Positions 25,999-33,204 of a stretch of DNA of 64,000 nucleotides are shown piece after piece. The DNA is taken from positions 186,001-250,000 of the forward strand of contig NZ_JAJOYT010000003.1 of NCBI RefSeq assembly GCF_021290965.1, in the 5' to 3' direction. The stretch's first letter is position 1; every line of letters begins with the position of its first letter. A program made the position numbers and the translations under genes. The notes under the pieces were generated by a model, which was given only the letters and a program-made list of their open reading frames with translations, was not told the origin of the DNA and did no database searches. The stretch comes from Rheinheimera faecalis (lineage in GTDB: Bacteria; Pseudomonadota; Gammaproteobacteria; Enterobacterales; Alteromonadaceae).

Positions 25999-28900
25999 TT
26001 AACCCAGGTTGTCTGTCATCGTCATTAACGAGGCATTACCACCTGCAGCTGTTGTATTGATAGTAACGGTTTTTTCTGTCACTAAACGATGCAATAACTG
26101 ATGATCCGCAGGGCTGGTGACTAAAGCACTGATAGCGCCATCACGGGCCGCCATCCACTGCGCAGATAAAGCTTTCAGCGGGTTAGTGCCTTCAATCACA
26201 GCTGTTGCAAGGGCAGGATGAGCTAACAGCGCTTTTAAGGCTGGCAGCTTCACCCAATGGAACAAGTTCGCTGGTAAACCAGCCTGCAGTAACAACTTAC
26301 GGCAGGTATCCATTTCTGCATGCTGAGCTTCGCCTGCAGTACTGACCACTGCATTACCTGATACCAGAGCCGTGATTAACGCCAGCATCCAGTGTTGGAA
26401 GCTGCTGTGTTCGCTGCGAATAAGCGCCACTACACCTTTGGCTTCCAGATGCAACTGGTTGGACTCACCTGTAGGTCCTGGCAGAGTCATAGGCTGAGCC
26501 AGCTCTTTTTCGATAAACTGCAGCTGTTCACGGGCTGCGGTGATCACGTCGTTTAAGTCGTGTTCTTGCTCTGATACCAGCTTGTTACCAGCCAGCTGAG
26601 CGATAAAACGACGTAACACAGAGCCGCGATTTGTCACGTTTTGGTTCAGCCACGGCACCTGAGCCACAGCTATTTGCTGCAGTTGAGTATTCAACTGAGC
26701 ATCAAAACCGCTGGCCGCTTCCAACTGTTGTTGTACAGCAGCATCCAAAGCAGGGGCCTGTAATTCATGTTCTTTTACCAGACGGCTTAAGTAGAACGGG
26801 CCACCGGCTTTAGGGCCAGTACCAGATAAACCACGGCCACCAAATGGCTGAACACCCACCACAGCACCGATCATATTGCGGTTCACATAGATGTTACCTG
26901 CTTTGATTTCGCTGGCGACTTTCATAGTGGTTTGTGCAATACGGCTATGGATACCCATAGTCAGGCCATAACCTGTAGCGTTAATTTGCTGAATGACTTT
27001 ATCCAGCTCTTCCGCTTTAAAGCGGATGATATGCACTACTGGGCCAAAGACTTCACGTTCCAGCAGATTCAGGCTGCTGATTTCATATAAACGTGGTGCG
27101 AAGAAGTAGTGATCGCCTGCAGATGGTGCATCACAGACATAATGCAAGGTGGCTTTGCCTTCCAGATACTGCACATGCTGGTTTAAACGCTCTAAAGCTT
27201 TGGTATCAATAACAGGACCTAAGTCAGTGCTTAACCAGGCCGGGTCGCCAACATGCAGCTCTTTCATAGCGCCTTTGATCATCGTGATGATCTTATCGGC
27301 GACATCTTCCTGCAGGAACAGCACACGAAGGGCAGAACAACGTTGACCAGCGCTTTGGAAACCAGAAGAGATCACATCGTCAACCACTTGCTCAGGCAGA
27401 GCGGTAGAGTCAACAATCATACAGTTCTGACCACCGGTTTCGGCAATTAGAGGCACTGGCTCGCCACCACGTTCGGCCAGTTTACGGGCAATCCAGGCAC
27501 CTGTTTCAGTAGAACCTGTAAACATCACGGCCTGAATACGGGTATCCGGCACTATGACTTCGCCAACCTGACGACCTGGTGCTATCACCAGTTGAACTAC
27601 ATTGTCCGGGAAACCAGCAGCTTTCATCAGCTCCAGAGTACGCACAGCAATTAAGCTGGTTTGTTCGGCAGGCTTAGCTACTACTGTATTACCAGCCACT
27701 AAAGCTGCGCTGACCTGACCTAAGAAAATAGCTAATGGGAAGTTCCACGGGCTGATACAAAGCACTACACCACGGGCTTGAGATGCTTGCAGGTTCTTGC
27801 TGGCTTCAGCAGCGTAATAACGACAGAAATCAACAGCTTCGCGTACTTCGGCCATGCTGTCGCCCACTGTTTTACCCGCTTCTTTAATACATAAAGCCAG
27901 TAATTCGTCGCGGTGTAACTCCAGCTGATCAGCTAGTTTATTTAAAAGTAGAGCGCGTTCAGTCACAGCAGTCGCAGACCAGGCCGGGAATGCGGCTTCA
28001 GCGTTGGTTACCGTCTGTTCCATCTGAGCACTGTTGCTGTGATGATGGAAACCTATCACTTCTTTGGTGTTGGCCGGGTTAGTCACAGCAAAAGCACCTG
28101 CTGGTACTTCAATCTGGCTGACAGAAGCGAGCCATGTGTCCATAGCTGCACGCATAGCTGTGACCTGATCGATATCGGTAAAGTCCTGACCTTTAGAGTT
28201 CAGGCGAGCCGCACCGTACAGCTGATCTGGTAACGGAATAGAGTTATTACGTTTTTTGCTCCAGGCGCGCACAGTTTCCACCGGATCTTTTAATAAAGAT
28301 TCAACCGGAATATTTTCATCAACAATGTTGTTCACAAAAGAGCTGTTAGCGCCGTTTTCTAATAAACGACGGACTAAATAGGCCAGTAAGTCTGAGTGTT
28401 CACCGACAGGGGCATAAATACGGCAAGGTACTTTGTCATCAGCCACAATTTGATCGTACAGCGCATCACCCATACCGTGTAAACGCTGGAACTCATAACC
28501 AGTGCGATCCGGTGCCATTTCTAAGATAGTGGCGACGGTATAAGCGTTGTGAGTGGCAAACATAGGGTAAATACTGTCGCGGTATTCCAGCATCTTTTTG
28601 GCACAAGCCTGATAAGACACATCGGTCGACGGCTTGCGGCTGAACACCGGGAAGTCGCTTAAACCTTCGGTCTGGCTGACTTTTACTTCAGTATCCCAGT
28701 ATGCGCCTTTCACCAGACGCACCATCATTTTACGGCCAACTTTGACCGTCAGCTCACGCAGCCATTCAATCACAAACAAACCACGTTTGGAGTAGGCCTG
28801 AACTGCTAAACCAAAACCTTCCCAGCCGTTTAATTCAGGATCGGAGAATACAGCTTCGATAATATCCAACGACAAATCTAAACGGTCAGCTTCTTCAGCA

Positions 28901-29772
28901 TCCACAGTAAAGCTGATGTCATAAGCTTTAGCAGCAATCGCCAGTTGTTTTAAGCGGGGTACTAATTCGCTGATCACGCGGTCGCGATGGGTAAATTCGT
29001 AGCGTGGGTGAATGGCCGATAATTTCACTGAAATGCCAGGGCTTTTTAATGGGCCACGTTTTTTCGCTGCAGTGCCTATGACTTTAATGGCCATCATGTA
29101 GCTGTCGAAATAACGGTTGGCGTCGTCCATAGTGCGGGCGCCTTCACCCAGCATATCGTAGGAGTAAGTAAAACCTTTGCTTTCCAGCTCTACTGCACGT
29201 TCTACCGCTTTTTCAATGCTGGTGCCCATGACAAACTGGGTGCCCATAATTTGCATCGCATAACGCACGGCCTGACGGATCACTGGCTCGCCCATACGGC
29301 CACAGGTACGTTTTAATAAACCAAACTGAGCTTTTTTCTGATCATCGCTGTAATTCACCAGCTTGCCGGTCAGCAATAAACCCCAGGCCGAGATATTCAC
29401 AAATAAGGATTCGCTATTGCCTAAATGCGAGCTCCAATCCCCGTTGGATAACTTGTCGCGAATTAGCAGGTCGGCCGTATGTTTGTCTGGCACACGTAAT
29501 AAGGCTTCGGCTAAACACATCAGCACTAAACCTTCTTCGGTCGACAACGAAAACTCGTTCAGCAGGGCGTCTACACCACCTTTACCGACCTGAGCTTCAC
29601 GGATATTCACTACCAACTGACGGGCTTTTTCCCAGGCACGGCTGCGCGCCGCAGGGCCAATATCAGCAATAGGCAATAAGTTGTTGAGTACCTGATCTTC
29701 ATCAGCGCGGTAATGATCGCGCATGGTTTGACGAATAGCGTGACTGGTGGTCAGTTGGCCTTGGAATAACAT
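25999..29772 (-). CDS. putA: bifunctional proline dehydrogenase / glutamate-semialdehyde dehydrogenase PutA
   Basis: A 1257-residue enzyme. The proline dehydrogenase barrel covers about 80-490 (VDAEEADRLDLSLDI, RLVKGAYWDTE, ATHNAYTVATIL, YAPVGEHSDLLAYLVRRLLENGANSSF). The aldehyde dehydrogenase covers about 540-1010 (NFPLAIFLGQ, FTGSTETG, ETGGQNCMIVD, SAGQRCSALR with the catalytic Cys). A C-terminal ALDH-like oligomerisation flap ends it. It turns proline into glutamate. The ribbon-helix-helix DNA-binding start of E. coli PutA is absent, so it cannot repress its own gene; a divergent Lrp-type regulator 134 bp away probably controls it. A strong terminator follows. Confidence 0.97.
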   Translation of the reverse strand: MLFQGQLTTSHAIRQTMRDHYRADEDQVLNNLLPIADIGPAARSRAWEKARQLVVNIREAQVGKGGVDALLNEFSLSTEEGLVLMCLAEALLRVPDKHTADLLIRDKLSNGDWSSHLGNSESLFVNISAWGLLLTGKLVNYSDDQKKAQFGLLKRTCGRMGEPVIRQAVRYAMQIMGTQFVMGTSIEKAVERAVELESKGFTYSYDMLGEGARTMDDANRYFDSYMMAIKVIGTAAKKRGPLKSPGISVKLSAIHPRYEFTHRDRVISELVPRLKQLAIAAKAYDISFTVDAEEADRLDLSLDIIEAVFSDPELNGWEGFGLAVQAYSKRGLFVIEWLRELTVKVGRKMMVRLVKGAYWDTEVKVSQTEGLSDFPVFSRKPSTDVSYQACAKKMLEYRDSIYPMFATHNAYTVATILEMAPDRTGYEFQRLHGMGDALYDQIVADDKVPCRIYAPVGEHSDLLAYLVRRLLENGANSSFVNNIVDENIPVESLLKDPVETVRAWSKKRNNSIPLPDQLYGAARLNSKGQDFTDIDQVTAMRAAMDTWLASVSQIEVPAGAFAVTNPANTKEVIGFHHHSNSAQMEQTVTNAEAAFPAWSATAVTERALLLNKLADQLELHRDELLALCIKEAGKTVGDSMAEVREAVDFCRYYAAEASKNLQASQARGVVLCISPWNFPLAIFLGQVSAALVAGNTVVAKPAEQTSLIAVRTLELMKAAGFPDNVVQLVIAPGRQVGEVIVPDTRIQAVMFTGSTETGAWIARKLAERGGEPVPLIAETGGQNCMIVDSTALPEQVVDDVISSGFQSAGQRCSALRVLFLQEDVADKIITMIKGAMKELHVGDPAWLSTDLGPVIDTKALERLNQHVQYLEGKATLHYVCDAPSAGDHYFFAPRLYEISSLNLLEREVFGPVVHIIRFKAEELDKVIQQINATGYGLTMGIHSRIAQTTMKVASEIKAGNIYVNRNMIGAVVGVQPFGGRGLSGTGPKAGGPFYLSRLVKEHELQAPALDAAVQQQLEAASGFDAQLNTQLQQIAVAQVPWLNQNVTNRGSVLRRFIAQLAGNKLVSEQEHDLNDVITAAREQLQFIEKELAQPMTLPGPTGESNQLHLEAKGVVALIRSEHSSFQHWMLALITALVSGNAVVSTAGEAQHAEMDTCRKLLLQAGLPANLFHWVKLPALKALLAHPALATAVIEGTNPLKALSAQWMAARDGAISALVTSPADHQLLHRLVTEKTVTINTTAAGGNASLMTMTDNLG

Positions 29773-29906
29773 AGGGTTTTAATCCAGTGAATTGAAAAAA
29801 ATTATGCTGCATTTTAGTGAAAGCGCAGCCCTATTTGGTGGTTTCTTTTTCAAACTAACCTTATATAATTCGGTTTATAAATCATAAAACCCGAAAAAAT
29901 ACTGCC

Positions 29907-30416
29907 ATGACTCAAAGCGCCAAAGGCCGGTTACCGGACCGTATCGACATGACAATTCTAGACACGCTACAAAAAGATGGACGTATTTCTAATGTCGAAC
30001 TGGCAAAAAAGGTCAACTTAAGCCCAAGCCCTTGCATAGACAGGGTTCGCAAGCTGGAGCAGGACGGTTTTATTGAAGGTTATGGCGCCCGTTTAAACGC
30101 CAGTAAACTGGGGTTTGGTACTGCGGCTTTTATTCAGGTGACGCTGGACAGAACCACAGGCGCTGTCTTTGATCAGTTTCGCGATGCTGTGGTGAAAATT
30201 CCACAAGTGGCGGAATGTCATATGGTGGCCGGTGGTTTTGATTATCTGCTGAAACTACGCTTATCCAGTATGGAGGCGTATCGCGGCGTATTGGGCTTGA
30301 TCGTGGATTTGCCGGGCGTGTTACAGACTCATACTTATGTGGTGATTGAGCAGGTAAAGCAGGATGCGGGTTTGCCTTTGAAGTTTGCTGCGGCGCCTGA
30401 GGTTAAAACCGACTAA
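29907..30416 (+). CDS. Lrp/AsnC-family regulator, probable regulator of putA
   Basis: A 169-residue protein. The N-terminal HTH (about 14-62) reads LDTLQKDGRISNVELAKKVNLSPSPCIDRVRKLEQDGFI, and the C-terminal RAM ligand domain (about 75-150) follows. It resembles Lrp itself and PutR/BkdR-type activators that respond to proline or other amino acids. It is divergent from putA; the 134-bp gap holds a TATAAT (29864-29869) and an imperfect palindrome TCGGTTTAT/ATAAAACCCGA near 29870-29895, plausible binding DNA. It could also be the genome's main Lrp. Confidence 0.9.
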   Translation: MTQSAKGRLPDRIDMTILDTLQKDGRISNVELAKKVNLSPSPCIDRVRKLEQDGFIEGYGARLNASKLGFGTAAFIQVTLDRTTGAVFDQFRDAVVKIPQVAECHMVAGGFDYLLKLRLSSMEAYRGVLGLIVDLPGVLQTHTYVVIEQVKQDAGLPLKFAAAPEVKTD

Positions 30417-30482
30417 TCGCGGCTATTCGGCATGGTATAGCGAGGTCTACATCGGCTAATCACATCCGCGGCTCAACTGTAG

Positions 30483-30503
30483 GGGCGGGTCTTGCACCCG
30501 CCC
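30483..30503. repeat. short GC-rich hairpin GGGCGGGT/ACCCGCCC
   Basis: An 8-bp perfect stem with a 5-nt loop, embedded in the same local context as 47528-47546 (GTAGRGGCGGGTCTTG, then CCCGCCCGTCTA). It belongs to a small repeat family and may act as a REP-type or terminator element. Confidence 0.6.
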
Positions 30504-30517
30504 GTCTAAAATGGCAA

Positions 30518-30760
30518 TCAGCTGCCAGTATTATGCTGCGGTATAGCTTCCAGCCTTTCCGCAAGCCAGATTTTAATGATGGACTGACGAGTCACCCCTA
30601 TTCTGTGCGCTTCACGATCTAATGACTCGAGCATCCAGGCAGGAAAATCTACATTGACCCGTTTTTGTTTTAGCATTGGTTTTTTTATCTGGGTCAGATC
30701 AAGATCCTCTGTTACATCTTCATCTGCTTCAAATTTGGCATCGAATTCATGCGCTTTCAT
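30518..30760 (-). CDS. brnA: BrnA-family antitoxin (CopG/RHH type)
   Basis: An 80-residue protein: an acidic N-terminus (KAHEFDAKFEADEDVTEDLDL) that would clasp the toxin, then a ribbon-helix-helix DNA-binding part (KRVNVDFPAWMLESLDREAHRIGVTRQSIIKIWLAERLEA). It overlaps brnT by 14 bp and follows it, the normal brnT-brnA order. It should neutralise BrnT and repress the operon through the inverted repeat at 31012-31041. Confidence 0.85.
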   Translation of the reverse strand: MKAHEFDAKFEADEDVTEDLDLTQIKKPMLKQKRVNVDFPAWMLESLDREAHRIGVTRQSIIKIWLAERLEAIPQHNTGS

Positions 30761-31013
30761 ACAGCTCTACCTCGGATTTTCGCGAACGTCTGACAGATAT
30801 GATCCTTATCGTTGAACCCCGGTATGTAATTACACCTGACCAGCGTTTGCCATCAAGCATAGCTATCACTATAGATCGTGGTTCGTCGATAGTTTTAGCA
30901 GGGATCTCTACAAGGTCTGAATCATTCCACAAGCCTTGTGCTGTATGAAAATCAATACCATGTTTTTTGAGATTGCTTCTGCTTTTGTCTTGATCAAATT
31001 CAAACTCAATCAT
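30747..31013 (-). CDS. brnT: BrnT-family ribonuclease toxin
   Basis: An 88-residue toxin with the whole BrnT pattern: FEFDQDKSRSNLKKHGIDFHTAQGLW, DEPRSIVIAMLDGKRW, VITYRGSTIRIISVRRSRKSEVELYE. BrnT has a RelE-like fold and cuts RNA under stress. Its ATG lies inside one arm of an 11-bp inverted repeat, so antitoxin binding would directly cover the start. The pair stands between the Lrp gene and a 437-bp gap with no gene. Confidence 0.88.
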   Translation of the reverse strand: MIEFEFDQDKSRSNLKKHGIDFHTAQGLWNDSDLVEIPAKTIDEPRSIVIAMLDGKRWSGVITYRGSTIRIISVRRSRKSEVELYESA

Positions 31014-31041
31014 GAGTAAAAATTAAACCTTTTTTACTCAT
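31012..31041. promoter_or_regulatory. inverted repeat at the brnT start, likely autoregulatory operator
   Basis: ATGAGTAAAAA (31012-31022) and TTTTTACTCAT (31031-31041) form an 11-bp inverted repeat with an 8-bp gap, overlapping the brnT start codon. The place fits a BrnA or BrnTA operator. Confidence 0.55.
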
Positions 31042-31450
31042 AAAGCAAATGTTGTCCAGGTTAAGGTTTTAAAATCGAGAGGATTATTCTTATAGGCTGT
31101 ACTCGTTGCACAGCTGCGCACAACAATGAAACTTGCAGCAACAAATTAGATAATATTTGAGTTCAAGGCGTTTCGCTGCAGACGAGATACTATCTTTTGC
31201 TTTGCCAAAAAAGAGGTATCCAAAGCAAGACAGTGCAGGAGTTGTTCAGATTTTACTTAGATAACACAGCTGTAATTGCAGCCAATACTGGATCTGCAGT
31301 TCTGACCATAAAAGCGGAATAGTTAAAGGTTTTGAACTGACGCAAGCTGAAGGGGCTAAAACCAGATGCTGAGCCTTTACAGCCAACTCAGCACCTGATT
31401 TTTCAACAATAAATAGCGGTATTTCAGAAGGTAAGGCTAATAGCCTTAAA
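31042..31450. other. gene-free spacer
   Basis: About 400 bp between brnT and the SH3-domain gene. I see no ORF with a ribosome site, no RNA gene and no repeat of the families found elsewhere. It should hold the brnTA promoter. Confidence 0.5.
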
Positions 31451-32074
31451 TTACATCCAACGTTCTTTGCGGCGGCGTCCTGGAATCAGTGCTGGGACCA
31501 GTAAACCTAATAACAAACCGGCAAAACCCAGAATTGAGCCTAATACCATTTTGTCTTGCCAGAAGGCGGATGGTTTTTCCTGCAGTTGCTGTGTTAGCAG
31601 TGCAATAGTTTGCTGCGCTGTGGCTGTGGCTTTTTCTGCTTGTTGTACTGCGGCGTCGGTTTCATTGAGTTGTTGTTGCAACTGATCTTTTTCTTGCTGC
31701 AACTGTGAAACCAGACTTTGTTGCTGCTGTAATTGTTGCTGCAGTTCACCTGCTTCACCACCAAATACAGGGGTTAAGCTGACGTACTGTTTTAAAATCC
31801 AGCCGGTGCGACCTTTGCTGTCGGTCAGTTGCCAGTATTCTGAGCTACTGTCTTCAGCAATCAATTTAATTTCTTCGCCAGCGGCAATGCTGCCAATAAT
31901 TTTAAAGTCGCGGCCTGGGCCGTTGTACAGATAAGTGATCAGCTTATCGCTGATATAGGCGTTTTGTGGGCTGACCGGAGTGCCTGTTGTTTCTTGTTGT
32001 GCAGTGACGCTTGTGCTTAGCAACACTGTGGCCAGTAGCATTCCTGCTTGCCATGGTCTTGAGGTGATCAACAT
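31451..32074 (-). CDS. ygiM: YgiM-like SH3-domain membrane protein
   Basis: 207 residues from the ATG at 32074 (AGGA 5-6 nt upstream); longer ORF starts run into a repeat. It has a signal peptide (about 1-27, ending TAQQ), a bacterial SH3 domain (about 40-98: YISDKLITYLYNGPGRDFKIIGSI, GRTGWILKQYV), a Gln-rich coiled coil (about 107-168), one membrane helix (177-197) and a basic tail PGRRRKERWM. This is the TIGR04211/YgiM layout. In E. coli ygiM lies beside cca and near ygiF-glnE; here it is divergent from ygiF. Its role is unknown, probably envelope-related. Confidence 0.88.
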   Translation of the reverse strand: MLITSRPWQAGMLLATVLLSTSVTAQQETTGTPVSPQNAYISDKLITYLYNGPGRDFKIIGSIAAGEEIKLIAEDSSSEYWQLTDSKGRTGWILKQYVSLTPVFGGEAGELQQQLQQQQSLVSQLQQEKDQLQQQLNETDAAVQQAEKATATAQQTIALLTQQLQEKPSAFWQDKMVLGSILGFAGLLLGLLVPALIPGRRRKERWM

Positions 32075-32162
32075 AAAAATCCTAAAAAAACCGACCAACA
32101 TCTGGCCAAAATGAAGAATTGAGCCGATCATAGGCCAGAAGATGATCAATTGACAAGAGCTT

Positions 32163-32286
32163 ATCCCCGTTGTACTTGAAGTTGCAGTTTTGTTGGCTAC
32201 GTTCTCTCGCCCCAATCACATAGTTTATCTATGTTCATGGGGACTCATTCGCTTGCCGCCGCACTGCAACACCAATTACTTAGGGC
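32163..32286. repeat. ERIC-like 124-bp imperfect palindrome, copy B
   Basis: Same orientation as copy A: ATCCCCGTTGTACTTGAAG at one end, CCAATTACTTAGGGCG at the other, with the inner CCCCAATCACATAG and CTATGTTCATGGGG arms. It fills the gap between ygiM and ygiF. Confidence 0.85.
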
Positions 32287-32321
32287 GTGAAATGCGTTTA
32301 CAGAACAGGAAATAAGCCGCT

Positions 32322-33197
32322 ATGGCGATGGAAGCTGAACTTAAATTTTTACTTACCCAAAGCACACTACCTGCTTTGAACTCTGTATGGCAGCAGCTGG
32401 CAGTCACAGTACAGAAGCATGAAAGCGTGCAGTTATTGAATGCTTATTATGAAACTGATGATCTGTGGTTTCGTCGTTTTGATGCTGGCCTTCGCACCCG
32501 GCTCAAGAAAGGTCAGTTTGAACAAACCATTAAATTAGCGGGGCAGCAGCATGGTGGTTTGCATCTGCGGCCTGAATACAATCTGCCTTGTGCTTCGGTC
32601 TGGCCTGAATTAAATGCTTTTCCAGCTGAAATATGGCCGCAAGGTACAGATTTAGCACTGCTGCAAAGTCAGCTGAAACAGCTGTTTCGCACTGACTTTG
32701 TTCGTCAAAGCTGGTTACTTACCTTAGCAGATGGCAGCACAGTAGAAGCCGTGTTGGATCAGGGCGAAGTGGTATCAGGAGATCAAAGCGAAGCGATATT
32801 TGAGCTGGAACTGGAGCTGCAACAAGGTGATGTTAAAGCTTTATTTGCACTGTCACGCCAGCTGGTGCAGTTGTTGCAACTGCGTTTGGGCTGGCAGTCT
32901 AAAGCAGAGCGGGGTTACCGTCTGGTGCAGAATCAGCCTTTGGTTTTTATACCAGCCGATCACAGCAGTACAGCGGCTTTATTAAAATCTCTGCAGTATC
33001 ACGAAAGCTACTTTTTACGTAGTCAGGATCCGCAGTCATGGCAGGTAATTGGTCAATGTGTAAAGGCTTTGTCTCTAGTGTCTGCAGACTTCGCGGCTTT
33101 GCCGTCAGCTGATGCGACACAAGCCTTGTGTTTTTTCAGCAGTGCAGCTTATAACTGTGCTTTGCTGAATTGTTCTGAATCTTTGTTTTCTGCCTGA
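32322..33197 (+). CDS. ygiF: YgiF-like CYTH-domain inorganic triphosphatase, short
   Basis: A 291-residue protein. The CYTH signature ExExK is E4, E6 and K8; RTRLKKG, QTIKLAG and LRPEY follow, and FELELELQQGD and KAERGYRL line the tunnel. E. coli YgiF splits tripolyphosphate and has a C-terminal CHAD domain (433 residues in all). Here only about 80 residues follow the CYTH part, so the CHAD domain is truncated or lost. It lies 7 bp before glnE and is cotranscribed with it, as in E. coli. Confidence 0.9.
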   Translation: MAMEAELKFLLTQSTLPALNSVWQQLAVTVQKHESVQLLNAYYETDDLWFRRFDAGLRTRLKKGQFEQTIKLAGQQHGGLHLRPEYNLPCASVWPELNAFPAEIWPQGTDLALLQSQLKQLFRTDFVRQSWLLTLADGSTVEAVLDQGEVVSGDQSEAIFELELELQQGDVKALFALSRQLVQLLQLRLGWQSKAERGYRLVQNQPLVFIPADHSSTAALLKSLQYHESYFLRSQDPQSWQVIGQCVKALSLVSADFAALPSADATQALCFFSSAAYNCALLNCSESLFSA

Positions 33198-33204
33198 GGT
33201 ACTG

